Below, piece after piece: positions 1-7,734 of a stretch of DNA of 24,549 bases (position 1 is the first letter of the stretch; every line of letters begins with the position of its first letter). The translations under genes and the position numbers were made by a program. Source of the stretch: Pseudomonadota bacterium (GTDB taxonomy: Bacteria > Chloroflexota > Ktedonobacteria > Ktedonobacterales > JACDGC01). Below the pieces are notes generated by a model. The model had not been told where the DNA came from, searched no databases, and was given only the letters and a program-made list of their open reading frames with translations. The stretch is taken from NCBI GenBank assembly GCA_021323815.1, contig JAJPKG010000454.1, positions 1 to 24,549 on the forward strand. Direction: 5' to 3'.

Positions 1-135
1 CTCGGCTGCTCTGGCGCGCGCATCACAGCCACGCTGCTGAACGATTTGCAGAGCGAAAACAAGACCATCGGCCTCGCCACCCTCTGCGTCGGCGGCGGCC
101 AGGGTGTCGCCACCATCATCGAGCGCCTCGCTTAA
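1..135 (+). CDS. fadA: Thiolase (acetyl-CoA acyltransferase), C-terminal fragment
   Basis: Only the last 44 codons are in the window, ending in TAA at 133-135. The tail contains CVGGGQGVATIIERL, the glycine-rich C-terminal loop of thiolases, whose Cys is the general acid/base of the second half-reaction. Thiolase cleaves 3-ketoacyl-CoA to acetyl-CoA and a shortened acyl-CoA in the cytoplasm. The next gene on the same strand is a FadN-like hydratase/dehydrogenase, so the pair supplies the last three steps of beta-oxidation. Biosynthetic thiolases share this tail, so the degradative role (FadA) is inferred from the neighbour. Confidence 0.85.
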   Translation, partial: LGCSGARITATLLNDLQSENKTIGLATLCVGGGQGVATIIERLA

Positions 136-140
136 TTCTT

Positions 141-298
141 AGGACGAGACACGAAAGACGCGAAGATAAAGAAGAGACGCGAAGGTTTGTGACGATGTGG
201 TAGTGAGGAATATCGTTGCCCTGATCCTACAAAGGATTGTTCCCTCGCAACACTTCGCGTTTCTTCGCCTTTTTCGTGATCTTCGCGTCCCGTCCTTT
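141..298. repeat. Intergenic inverted repeat, family 1, copy 1
   Basis: Two purine/pyrimidine-biased arms, about 141-184 and 251-298, are imperfect reverse complements. Each carries the motif GGACGAGACACGAAAGACGCG or a close variant, followed by further GCGAAG/ACGAAG units. The same element occurs at 7586-7710. It lies between the thiolase stop and the FadN start, that is, between two genes that look co-transcribed. Arrays of 'CTTCGTGTC/CTTCGCGTC' units are common as dispersed non-coding repeats in several bacterial phyla. No open frame lies inside. Confidence 0.7.
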
Positions 299-321
299 TT
301 CTTTTGAGGAGATTCTCCCCT

Positions 322-2709
322 ATGCCATATGAGATTCAGCGGGCAGCGGTCATCGGGGCCGGCACGATGGGCGCGGGCATCGCCGCCGCCATCGCCAATG
401 CCGGCATCCCCGTTGATCTGCTCGATATTGTGCCGGATGACGCGAAGGATTCGACGAATCCCGCCGCGCGCAACCGCATCGCGCAAGCGGGGCTGGAACG
501 CGCCCTGAAAGCCAAGCCCGCCAGCGCGTTCTATTCCCCTGCCGACGCGCGCCTGGTCACCGTCGGCAACACCGAAGATAATTTTGATCGCCTGGCGCAA
601 GCCGATTGGATTGTTGAGGCCGTTTTCGAGCGGCTGGACGTGAAACAGGCGACGTATGCACGCATCGAGCAGGTGCGCAAGCCTGAAAGCATCGTCAGCT
701 CCAATACATCGGGCATTCCGGCGCGTCAACTGATGGAAGGGCGTTCGGATAGTCTGCGCCGCCACTTCCTGATCACCCACTTCTTCAATCCGGTGCGCTT
801 CTTGAAATTGCTGGAACTGGTGCCGGATGTCGATACCGATCCTGAAGTGGTCGCCTTCATGGGCAAATTCGGCGCAGAGAAGCTCGGCAAAGGAACGGTC
901 GTCTGCAAAGACACCCCCGGCTTCATCGCCAACCGCCTGGGCAATTACGGCATGCTGGCGACGCTGCGCCGTGCCCTGAACGAGGGCTATGGCTTTGATC
1001 AGGTGGACGCGATTCTGGGCACGCCGATGGGTCGCCCGAAATCCGCCGTCTTCGGCACCGCCGACATCGCCGGATTAGACATCCTGGTGGATGTCGCCGA
1101 TGGGCTATATCGCAACCTGCCGAACGATCCATTCCGCGAGACGTTCCAGTTGCCGGAGTTCGTGCGCACCATGCTGGCAAACAAGTGGCTGGGCAACAAG
1201 ACGGGACAAGGTTTCTATCGCCGCACGAAGGGACCGGATGGCAAGCGCGAGGTGTTTGTGCTGGATCCCGCCACGATGGACTATCGTCCCAGCGAGAAGG
1301 TCTCGTTCCCCTCGCTCGACGCCGCCAAGAACCAGGATGACGTGTTTGACCGCATTCGCACGCTCATCAGTGGGTCGGATCGCGCGGCGAAACTGGCGTG
1401 GGAAACCACCGCCGACAGCTTGATCTATGCCGCTGCCATCGGACCCGAAATCACCGACGACGTGCGCAACATCGACAATGCCATGAAGTGGGGCTTCAAC
1501 ATGGAAGCCGGTCCCTTCGAGACATGGGATGCCCTCGGCGTCGAGGCCACCACCCGGCGCATGCAGTCCGAGGGGCGAACGATTCCGCCGCTGGTGCAGA
1601 CCGTGCTGGGCAACGGCCAGGGCAAATTCTATGTCGAGGCTCCCGCGCGCAGCTATTTCGATTTCCGCGCGCAGGGCTATACGCCGGCTCCCGCGTCGGA
1701 TAACGTCATCACGGCGAAGGCGCTGCACAAAAACAACAAGGTCGTCAAAGAGAACAAATCCGCGTCCCTGCTGGATATGGGCGACGGCGTGCTGCTGCTG
1801 GAATTCCACACCAAGCTTAACGCGCTGGATGACGACATCTTCAAGCTGCTGCGCTCTGCCGTGGACGAAGCGAAGACGTGGGGCCGCGCGCTGGTCATCG
1901 GCAACGACAGCGACACGTTCAGCGCGGGGGCGAATCTGGTGCAAGCAGTGATGGCCAGCAAGATGCGTCAGTGGAAGCTGATCGAGGCGTCGATCAAGAG
2001 TTTCCAGGATGCCAACATGGCACTGAAATACGCTGATATCCCGGTGGTGGCGGCTCCAGCGGGGCGCGCGCTGGGCGGCGGATGCGAGATCATCATGCAC
2101 AGCCAGCACGCGCGGGCGGCGGTGGAATCCTACATCGGCCTGGTAGAAACCGGCGTGGGTCTGGTTCCCGCTGGCGGTGGCTGCAAAGAGATGCTGGTGC
2201 GCTGGCAAAAAGGCACGCCCGATAAGGGACCTTTCGCTCCTTCGCGCCACGCATTTGAGATTATCGCCGTCGCCACCGTCAGCACCAGCGCCCGCGAGGC
2301 ACAAGGACTGCGCTTCCTGCGCAAGACGGATCGCATCACCTTCGACCGCGAGCGCCTGCTTTCAGACGCCAAAGCCGACGCGATCATGTTGGCCGAGGCA
2401 GCGGCGCGCGGTGAATGGAAGAAGCCTGAGCCGACGACCTTCCGCCTGGGCGGCAAGGGTGCCCGGTTGGCGCTGAAACAATTCGCCGAGAACCTGCGCT
2501 TGCAGGGCAAGGCCAGCGAGCACGATGTCTTCGTGGCCGATCAACTGGCGCGTGTGCTCACCGGCGGCGACTGCCAGCCCAATCAGGATCTCACCGAGCA
2601 AGACATCCTGGATCTGGAGCGCGAGGCGTTCCTGACGCTGCTGGGCACGCCCAAGACGCAGGAGCGCATCCAATACACGCTGACGACGGGCCAGCCGCTG
2701 CGGAATTAA
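322..2709 (+). CDS. fadN: 3-hydroxyacyl-CoA dehydrogenase / enoyl-CoA hydratase fusion (FadN type)
   Basis: A 795-residue bifunctional beta-oxidation enzyme that hydrates trans-2-enoyl-CoA and oxidises the 3-hydroxyacyl-CoA with NAD+. The dehydrogenase is N-terminal: the Rossmann motif GAGTMGAG is at residues 12-19, and HFFNPVRFLKLLELVP contains the catalytic His region. Two helical 3HCDH C-terminal domains follow. The last third is a crotonase domain with SAGANL and GRALGGGCE (oxyanion hole) and LVETGVGLVPAGGG (catalytic Glu). This domain order and length match Bacillus FadN rather than E. coli FadB, in which the hydratase comes first. The ATG at 322 is preferred because AGGAGA at 307-312 precedes it by 9 nt; an in-frame TTG at 304 has no ribosome site. 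It follows a thiolase, as expected for a fad operon. A hairpin follows the stop. Confidence 0.93.
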   Translation: MPYEIQRAAVIGAGTMGAGIAAAIANAGIPVDLLDIVPDDAKDSTNPAARNRIAQAGLERALKAKPASAFYSPADARLVTVGNTEDNFDRLAQADWIVEAVFERLDVKQATYARIEQVRKPESIVSSNTSGIPARQLMEGRSDSLRRHFLITHFFNPVRFLKLLELVPDVDTDPEVVAFMGKFGAEKLGKGTVVCKDTPGFIANRLGNYGMLATLRRALNEGYGFDQVDAILGTPMGRPKSAVFGTADIAGLDILVDVADGLYRNLPNDPFRETFQLPEFVRTMLANKWLGNKTGQGFYRRTKGPDGKREVFVLDPATMDYRPSEKVSFPSLDAAKNQDDVFDRIRTLISGSDRAAKLAWETTADSLIYAAAIGPEITDDVRNIDNAMKWGFNMEAGPFETWDALGVEATTRRMQSEGRTIPPLVQTVLGNGQGKFYVEAPARSYFDFRAQGYTPAPASDNVITAKALHKNNKVVKENKSASLLDMGDGVLLLEFHTKLNALDDDIFKLLRSAVDEAKTWGRALVIGNDSDTFSAGANLVQAVMASKMRQWKLIEASIKSFQDANMALKYADIPVVAAPAGRALGGGCEIIMHSQHARAAVESYIGLVETGVGLVPAGGGCKEMLVRWQKGTPDKGPFAPSRHAFEIIAVATVSTSAREAQGLRFLRKTDRITFDRERLLSDAKADAIMLAEAAARGEWKKPEPTTFRLGGKGARLALKQFAENLRLQGKASEHDVFVADQLARVLTGGDCQPNQDLTEQDILDLEREAFLTLLGTPKTQERIQYTLTTGQPLRN

Positions 2710-2733
2710 ACCACGCTGAGCAAGTGCTCAACA

Positions 2734-2774
2734 AGAAGACATGGAGAGAAAACATCATCTCCTCTATGTCTTCT
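2734..2774 (+). terminator. Terminator-like hairpin after fadN
   Basis: AGAAGACAT (2734-2742) pairs perfectly with ATGTCTTCT (2766-2774). GGAGA/TCTCC extend the stem inward past a 3-nt bulge. A smaller hairpin, TGAGCA-AG-TGCTCA, lies just before it at about 2717-2730. There is no long T tract, so intrinsic termination is plausible but not certain. It lies between the convergent fadN and HNH genes and could act in both directions. Confidence 0.6.
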
Positions 2775-2813
2775 CGCTTATATGCGTATTCTATAGTGAC
2801 TGGGGATGGCGAT

Positions 2814-3227
2814 TTATGGATATAGCCCTAATGCGATAAAGGATAAGCGCTCATGAATACGCCATTCATCGTTGAAACGTAAAAGCAAGCTTGTTGCTCT
2901 AGCGTTTGCCGTCAGCGGTTCAATGCGTGCGCCTGAAAGGCGAAAATGGCGCGACCAACGTTGTTTTCGTGGATTGAAAAAGAGAACAATACGGCCAGAC
3001 TTTGGATCAAGAGAGCCGATATCAGTTCCCTTATATCGATTACATGCGGGACACGCCCACGCAAGATTATCTATATGTGTGGGTCCGCCGTGTTTTTCAG
3101 CAATGATATGATCGACCTCAAATGGCAAATAGACTAACTCTTCACGGATCAGGCAATACTCACAGCGGCCTTGCGCTCGCTCACAAACCTGGCGGCGTAA
3201 CCATTCAGGGATGGTATCTTTGCTCAC
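2814..3227 (-). CDS. HNH endonuclease
   Basis: A 137-residue HNH-fold nuclease. An N-terminal CEYC pair and a second pair, CPAC, are the structural zinc knuckle. Between them, FEVDHIIAEKHGG gives the D-H core and HIDNLAWACPACNRYKG gives the Asn and third position of the HNH motif. Such proteins nick or cut DNA using one divalent metal ion. Translation probably starts at GTG (3225-3227), only 4 nt after the stop of the preceding small gene, so the two are likely translationally coupled. There are no intron, phage or restriction partners nearby. A stand-alone defence, toxin-like or selfish role is possible; the biological substrate is unknown. Confidence 0.87.
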   Translation of the reverse strand: MSKDTIPEWLRRQVCERAQGRCEYCLIREELVYLPFEVDHIIAEKHGGPTHIDNLAWACPACNRYKGTDIGSLDPKSGRIVLFFNPRKQRWSRHFRLSGARIEPLTANARATSLLLRFNDEWRIHERLSFIALGLYP

Positions 3228-3231
3228 AGTC

Positions 3232-3483
3232 TCAAGAAGCCTTTTGTTGTAGCGCTTTATAAGCAGCAGCTTTCATCAAACGCATCATGTGCTCAATGTA
3301 CATGAAAGTTTCTAGCTCACGCTGTTCTGCTGGTGTCAGGGACCCTTCGCGTTCCCTGTTCACAAGGGAATAGAAACGTTCTGCTACCTCTGGTGATGGG
3401 TGAAAAGCAATGATCTGGTCAGGAGTTGGTTGGTGAATAAGAAATTGAATGACTTCCATTTCAGCTTGTGTCGCTGCTGGCAT
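3232..3483 (-). CDS. Small protein of unknown function paired with HNH nuclease
   Basis: An 83-residue, probably all-helical acidic/basic protein; I do not recognise a named family. It contains FHPSPEVAERFYSLVNRERE, then a 'GSLTPAEQRELE' turn-helix and an amphipathic C-terminal helix ending in KAAAYKALQQKAS. The start chosen is ATG at 3481-3483, preceded on the minus strand by AGGAGG and GAGG 8-13 nt upstream; a longer reading from 3576 would run over the promoter at 3523-3551. The stop lies 4 nt from the GTG of the HNH gene, so they form a two-gene operon. A regulator, antitoxin-like or DNA-binding partner of the nuclease is a possible role, inferred from position only. My impression from memory is that similar small proteins precede HNH genes in Cyanobacteria and Chloroflexota. 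Confidence 0.75.
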   Translation of the reverse strand: MPAATQAEMEVIQFLIHQPTPDQIIAFHPSPEVAERFYSLVNREREGSLTPAEQRELETFMYIEHMMRLMKAAAYKALQQKAS

Positions 3484-3522
3484 AGTATAAACCTCGCCTC
3501 CTAATACCATCTGGACGACCAT

Positions 3523-3551
3523 AGTATAGCAGATTTTTACCGGAAGGTGAA
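3523..3551 (-). promoter_or_regulatory. Sigma-70-type promoter for the HNH cassette
   Basis: On the minus strand, TTCACC (3546-3551) and TATACT (3523-3528) are separated by exactly 17 nt. The -10 matches 5 of 6 consensus bases and the -35 matches 4 of 6. The predicted transcript starts about 30 nt before the ATG of the 83-residue gene. Confidence 0.6.
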
Positions 3552-3678
3552 GCGCAAAGCTAGGCCTTAACTCCATACCTCCAATTCCATTTTCGAGATA
3601 AAGAGCAACGCCACATCGGCGATGGGTCGGCGCTAGAGCATCTTATAGCAAGCCTGCCGATTACTAGTGCGACGTTCC

Positions 3679-3999
3679 TCAAAGGCAGGAGACAAAACGA
3701 CGACGGAGCTTTCTTGGTGCGGGAGGGGGTCGCCCTCAGACCCACGGTTTGGCCTGGCGGTTGAGCTGCGGGGTCGCTAACCGCGTGACGATGGCCATGT
3801 CCTCGCCGTTCGCTAGGGACGTCCCCGCAAAGGCGTTGCGGCGAAAGCTCCGCCACCAGCCTTCCATGAGATTTAACCAGGCGGCACCGACGGGAATGAA
3901 AGCCTGCTGGATACGGGGATGATCGGCCAGCCCCTCCCGAATGGGGCCACTGCGGTGGCTAGCAAGATTGTCCGCCATCACGTGGAGGTTCCCCTGCGG
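3679..3999 (-). pseudogene. IS630-family transposase remnant (C-terminal part)
   Basis: The minus strand reads GNLHVMADNLASH, then AAWLNLMEGWWRSFRRNAF, which are the second Asp and the Glu blocks of the IS630/Tc1 DDE catalytic domain. The first Asp block and the N-terminal helix-turn-helix are missing. The frame is interrupted by TGA at 3736-3738, where the family usually has Trp (KPWV-stop-GRPPPAPRKLRRR), and continues open to a second stop at 3679-3681. Upstream it meets TAG at 4000-4002. Two nonsense changes plus truncation mark it as dead. No clear terminal inverted repeats could be paired. It separates the HNH cassette from the gcv operon. Confidence 0.8.
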
Positions 4000-4025
4000 C
4001 TACACTTGATCGCGCGCTTGGCGTC

Positions 4026-4145
4026 GCCCATACCACCCACCCGCCGACAGATGAAGAAGTTGAGCAGATTTTGGAAGAGCATCGCCAGGAGAAGTAGGGG
4101 CGATGAGTGTTTGGGTGTGCAGCTTCTGTAAAGCTTGAGATTTGA
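4026..4145 (+). pseudogene. Probable vapBC toxin-antitoxin relic
   Basis: The plus strand in one frame reads PPTDEEVEQILEEHRQEK followed by TAG (4095-4097), then G-R-TGA (4104-4106). VapB-type antitoxins often end in a similar acidic 'PTDEEVxxILEExRxEKYG' tail, so TAG may be a mutated Tyr codon. An ATG at 4103-4105 overlaps the TGA as ATGA, the usual vapB/vapC coupling. It begins MSVWV and, after one frame change, reads AASVKLEI, resembling the PIN-toxin start MSVWVxDASVxLK. The frame then dies inside GC-rich repeats. The match is from memory and short, so this is a tentative call. Confidence 0.35.
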
Positions 4146-4158
4146 CATGGCTCCGTAG

Positions 4159-4244
4159 GGGTGCCGCATGCCGCGCCCGCCGGGGGTTTAACCCACCCCC
4201 CGGCGGGCGTGCCAGGCAACATATCTTGCCCCCGGCGGGCGTGC
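4159..4244. repeat. GC-rich palindrome cluster downstream of gcvPB
   Basis: Three structures are packed together. A 20-bp palindrome-like unit centred on GCATGC (4159-4178) is a variant of the unit at 16047 and 20138. A perfect 12-bp hairpin pairs GCCCGCCGGGGG (4175-4186) with CCCCCGGCGGGC (4197-4208) around TTTAACCCAC. The segment CCCCCGGCGGGCGTGC at 4197-4212 is repeated exactly at 4229-4244. The cluster lies just past the gcvPB stop and may also serve as the terminator of the gcv operon. Confidence 0.7.
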
Positions 4245-4261
4245 GGTGATGCATCAGCCCC

Positions 4262-5767
4262 TTACCGGCTCACCCCCACCGGCACGCTCTTCTCGCTCGT
4301 GCGCGGCGCATCCCCCGGCGACCAGCGCAGGCGCGGCTTGCGCGCGGCCAGCGTTTGGTCCAGGCGACCGACGGGGGTGGTGTGCGGCGCGTGCGTCACC
4401 AGTTCGGGATTTTCCCGCGACTCTTGGTCGATCTGGCGCATCACCGCAATGAAGCGGTCCAGCGTTTCGCGCGTCTCGGTCTCGGTCGGCTCGATCATCA
4501 CCGCTTCGGGGACGATCAAGGGGAAATAGACCGTCGGCGCATACATGCCAAAGTCGAGCAGGCGCTTGGCGATATCCATCGCTGTCACGCCGCGCGCTTT
4601 CTGCTGGTTGGCGGAAAGCACGAACTCGTGCATGCAGGTGCGGTCGAAAGGCAGCGTGAAGAGATCTTTCAGCGCGTGCATCAGATAGTTCGCGTTGAGC
4701 ACGGCGCTCTCGCTCACCCGGCGCAGCCCGTCGGGACCATTGAAGCGGATGTAGGTATAGGCCCGCACCAGCACCAAAAAGTTGCCGTTGTTCGCCCGCA
4801 CGCGCCCGATGGACTGCGGCCCCGCATCGCGCCAGTGGAACGTGCCATCCGCGTCTTTGGCTGGCAGCGGGCCGGGCAGAAACGGCACCAGATGCGGCGC
4901 GACACCGATGGGACCGGCTCCGGGACCGCCCCCGCCATGTGGCGTGGAGCATGTCTTGTGCAGATTGAAATGCACCACATCGAAGCCCGTGTCGCCCGGT
5001 CGCACCAGACCCAGGATCGCATTGGCGTTCGCGCCATCGTAATAGAGCTGCCCACCGGCGTCATGCACCAGCCGCGCGATCTCCACGATGTTTTCATCGA
5101 AAACACCCAGCGTGTTGGGGTTCGTCATCATCAGCGCGGCAACTTTGTCATCCAGCAATTCGCGCAGGTGTTCCACATCCACGCCGCCGCGCCCGTCGGT
5201 GCGAATCTCGCGGATCTCGTAATCGGCGAGCGTTGCGCTGGCGGGATTGGTGCCGTGCGCGCTGTCGGGGATGAGCACGACATTGCGATGGCCCTCGCCC
5301 CGACTCTCGTGATACGCCTTGATGATCATCAGGCCGGTGATCTCGCCGTGCGCGCCGGCGGAAGGCTGCACCGTCACCCGCGCCATCCCGGCGATCTCGC
5401 AGAGCATCTGCTCCAGCGTATAAATCAGTTCGATAGCTCCCTGCACCGTCGCATCATCTTGCAAGGGATGGATGCGCGCGAAGCCCGGCAGCGCCGCCAT
5501 ATCCTCATTCAGCTTGGGATTATACTTCATGGTGCAGGAGCCGAGCGGATAGAAGCCGGAGTCCACGCCGAAGTTGCGTTCGGCCAGATGCGTGAAGTGC
5601 CGCACGATCTCGATCTCGCTCACCTCCGGCAGCGGCGCGTCTTCCTGGCGCAATGCCGCAGCCGGCACGAGATCTTCCAGCGGGCGAGTAGGAACGTCCA
5701 TCTCCAATAAGGTGGCGGCGCGGCGTCCCGGCGCGCCCATCTCGAAAATCAGGGGTTCGGTACTCAC
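4262..5767 (-). CDS. gcvPB: Glycine dehydrogenase (decarboxylating) subunit 2, P-protein beta
   Basis: 501 residues; the C-terminal half of the split P-protein of the glycine cleavage system. With GcvPA it decarboxylates glycine and passes the aminomethyl group to lipoyl-GcvH. The PLP-binding lysine is K271 in HFNLHKTCSTPHGGGGPGAG; other family blocks are GSCTMKYNPK, QPSAGAHGE and PDSAHGTNPASA. The start is GTG at 5765-5767, which overlaps the gcvPA stop as GTGA, so the two subunits are translationally coupled and probably made in equal amounts. It is the last gene of gcvT-gcvH-gcvPA-gcvPB. Length and residues look intact. Confidence 0.96.
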   Translation of the reverse strand: MSTEPLIFEMGAPGRRAATLLEMDVPTRPLEDLVPAAALRQEDAPLPEVSEIEIVRHFTHLAERNFGVDSGFYPLGSCTMKYNPKLNEDMAALPGFARIHPLQDDATVQGAIELIYTLEQMLCEIAGMARVTVQPSAGAHGEITGLMIIKAYHESRGEGHRNVVLIPDSAHGTNPASATLADYEIREIRTDGRGGVDVEHLRELLDDKVAALMMTNPNTLGVFDENIVEIARLVHDAGGQLYYDGANANAILGLVRPGDTGFDVVHFNLHKTCSTPHGGGGPGAGPIGVAPHLVPFLPGPLPAKDADGTFHWRDAGPQSIGRVRANNGNFLVLVRAYTYIRFNGPDGLRRVSESAVLNANYLMHALKDLFTLPFDRTCMHEFVLSANQQKARGVTAMDIAKRLLDFGMYAPTVYFPLIVPEAVMIEPTETETRETLDRFIAVMRQIDQESRENPELVTHAPHTTPVGRLDQTLAARKPRLRWSPGDAPRTSEKSVPVGVSR

Positions 5768-7113
5768 TGCACGGCCTCTTTCAGCGCGCTCACCAACTGA
5801 TCGATGTCATCGCGGGTGCGCGCTTCGGTAACACAGAAAAGCGCCGCATTCTTCCCCAGTTCGGGATACGTGCGGCTCAAGTCATATCCGCCGATGATGT
5901 TGTGTTTCGCCAGGGTGCGATTGACCTTGCTGACCGGCTTGGGCAGCTTCACGGCAAATTCATCGAAGAACGGGCGGTCGAAGATCGGCTCCACGCCGGG
6001 GATGGCGGTGAGTTGGTCGAAGGCGTAATGCGCGCGCTGCACGCACTGCACGCCCAACTCGCGGAATCCCTGCTTGCCCAGCGACGCCAGATAGACCGTC
6101 GCGAAAACTGCCAGCAGCGCCTGGTTGGTGCAGATGTTCGATGTCGCTTTCTCGCGGCGGATCTGCTGCTCGCGGGCTTGCAGCGTCAGCACGAAGCCGC
6201 GCTGGCCGCGATCGTCCACCGTTTCACCCACCAGACGACCGGGCATGCGGCGCATCAGATCGCTCTTGGCGGCGAACAGGCCCAGCGCGGGGCCGCCATA
6301 GCCGATGGGATTCCCCAGGCTGCTGCCCTCGGCGGCGACGATGTCGGCGTTATACGCGCCCGGCGGGGCCAGCACGCCCAACGAGGCCGGCTCGGTGATG
6401 GCCGCGACGAAGAGCGCTTTCGTCGTGTGCGCCAACCCTTCCAGCGCGGGCATATCCTCGACCACCCCAAAGAAGTTCGGCTGCTGGACGATGACCGCTT
6501 TGGTGTTCGGTCCCAGGTGCGCGTGCAGGTCGCGTGTCGAAGTCGCGCCGTTTTCCAGGGCGATCTCGCGCAGGGTGAAGCCACGCGCGTGGGCATACGT
6601 CGCCAGCGTGGCACGATACTGCGGATCGACCCCGCGCGAGACCAGCACCTCGCCCCGCCCGCCGGGTCCGAGTGCCAGCAAAGCCGCCTCCACCACCGCT
6701 GTCGAGCCGTCATACAGCGAGGCATTGGCGATCTCCATGCCGGTGATCTGGCAGACCATCGTCTGAAATTCATAGGTCGCCTGCAACATGCCCTGGCTGA
6801 CTTCCGGCTGATAGGGGGTATAGGAGGTGAGGAATTCACTGCGCTTGGCGAGGTGCGCCACTACGCTCGGCACCAGGCGGTCATAGCTGCCTGCGCCCAG
6901 GAAGCAGAGCGCCTCGTCCAGGTTCAGATTCTTGCCCGCCAGCGCCATCTCGTGCCGTCGCAACGCCGGCTCGCTCATCGCTGGCGGCAGATCCAGTGGG
7001 CGCGGCAAGCGCGCCTCCGCCGGAATCGCCCCCAGCAGGTCTTCAATGGTCTCCGCGCCCAGAGTGCGCAGCATCGCCTGCTGCTCGGCGGGCGTGTTAG
7101 GAATGTACGTCAT
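5764..7113 (-). CDS. gcvPA: Glycine dehydrogenase (decarboxylating) subunit 1, P-protein alpha
   Basis: 449 residues; the N-terminal half of the split P-protein, which completes the PLP site together with GcvPB. Characteristic segments are the start MTYIPNTPAEQQAML, then FLGAGSYDRLVPSVVAHLAKRSEFLTSYTPYQPEVSQG (shown here only as its family signature region, residues about 71-108), MANASLYDGSTA-like text, and GPALGLFAAK. Length is normal for the family (about 440-450). ATG at 7111-7113 follows a GGAG about 12 nt upstream and lies 31 nt after the gcvH stop. The stop overlaps the gcvPB start by 4 nt. The split form is typical of Firmicutes, Chloroflexota, Thermotogae and archaea, and differs from the fused GcvP of proteobacteria. 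Confidence 0.96.
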   Translation of the reverse strand: MTYIPNTPAEQQAMLRTLGAETIEDLLGAIPAEARLPRPLDLPPAMSEPALRRHEMALAGKNLNLDEALCFLGAGSYDRLVPSVVAHLAKRSEFLTSYTPYQPEVSQGMLQATYEFQTMVCQITGMEIANASLYDGSTAVVEAALLALGPGGRGEVLVSRGVDPQYRATLATYAHARGFTLREIALENGATSTRDLHAHLGPNTKAVIVQQPNFFGVVEDMPALEGLAHTTKALFVAAITEPASLGVLAPPGAYNADIVAAEGSSLGNPIGYGGPALGLFAAKSDLMRRMPGRLVGETVDDRGQRGFVLTLQAREQQIRREKATSNICTNQALLAVFATVYLASLGKQGFRELGVQCVQRAHYAFDQLTAIPGVEPIFDRPFFDEFAVKLPKPVSKVNRTLAKHNIIGGYDLSRTYPELGKNAALFCVTEARTRDDIDQLVSALKEAVQ

Positions 7114-7144
7114 CGGTTGAAAGAACTCCGCGCAGGGGCGGACC

Positions 7145-7552
7145 CTAATGTCCCTGCGACTTCAAGAATTCGAGATATTGATCACTGGTCATGAGCTGGT
7201 CCACCTGCGAGGGATCGCTCATCTGGATGACGAGCATCCAGCCGTCGCCATAGGGATCGGTATTGACGGTTTCGGGGGCATCACGCAGGCTTTCGTTGAC
7301 TTTGACCAGCGTGCCGCTGACCGGCGCGAAGAGTTCCGAGGTCGCCTTCACCGAATCGATGTCGCCGAAATGCTTGCCGGCCTGCAACTCGCGGTTGCCG
7401 GCATCATCCCAGGGCAGATCGATGCTGACGACATCGCCCAGTTCGTCCCGCGCGTAATCTGAGATGCCCACCGTCGCCTCGTTGCCGCTCACGCGCACCC
7501 ACTCGTGCGTTTTTGTGTAGCGCAGATCGCTGGGATGGTTCAGGTTCGCCAT
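7145..7552 (-). CDS. gcvH: Glycine cleavage system H protein (lipoyl carrier)
   Basis: 135 residues. The lipoylated lysine is K69 in GDIDSVKATSELFAPVSG. GcvH shuttles the aminomethyl group from the P-protein to the T-protein and is re-oxidised by lipoamide dehydrogenase, which is not encoded here. The N-terminus RYTKTHEWVRV and the block VGISDYARDELGDVVSIDLP are standard for the family. ATG at 7550-7552 has AAGGAG 8 nt upstream. It lies between gcvT (182-nt gap filled by a repeat element) and gcvPA (31-nt gap). Confidence 0.97.
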   Translation of the reverse strand: MANLNHPSDLRYTKTHEWVRVSGNEATVGISDYARDELGDVVSIDLPWDDAGNRELQAGKHFGDIDSVKATSELFAPVSGTLVKVNESLRDAPETVNTDPYGDGWMLVIQMSDPSQVDQLMTSDQYLEFLKSQGH

Positions 7553-7585
7553 GCCGATGCTCCTTTATCAAATGCAGAGCGATGA

Positions 7586-7710
7586 AGGACGAGACGTGAA
7601 GGCAAACGAAGGATGCGAAGAAACGCGAAAAAGCAGTCTCTTTCAGCGTCCTCTCAAAATCTTCGTGTCCTTCCTACCCTTCGCGTCCTTTGTGTCTCGT
7701 CTTTTCCTCA
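7586..7710. repeat. Intergenic inverted repeat, family 1, copy 2
   Basis: The left arm at about 7586-7631 carries AGGACGAGACGTGAAGGC and GATGCGAAGAAACGCGAA. The right arm at 7661-7710 is close to its reverse complement (CTTCGTGTCC, CCTTCGCGTCC, GTGTCTCGTC). It matches the 141-298 copy in layout and sequence. The element fills the gcvT-gcvH gap inside the operon, so it is transcribed and would fold into a long imperfect hairpin. Confidence 0.7.
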
Positions 7711-7734
7711 TCCTCATCTGGTTCATGCTTTATT

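Noticed and set aside
304..321. TTG start for fadN at 304
   Set aside because: The ribosome site AGGAGA lies inside this extension and serves the ATG at 322, where family homology begins.
1105..2304. Long open frame antisense to fadN (399 codons)
   Set aside because: It lies fully opposite a clear FadN; its composition (His/Arg/Gln-rich) is typical of the reverse of GC-rich coding sequence and it has no recognisable motif.
3959..4254. Several small minus-strand frames over the IS/repeat island
   Set aside because: They read through the GC hairpins and have no ribosome site or motif.
4355..5710. 451-codon open frame opposite gcvPB, and a similar 430-codon frame at 5902-7194 opposite gcvPA
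   Set aside because: Both are shadows of high-GC3 genes with intact catalytic residues on the other strand.
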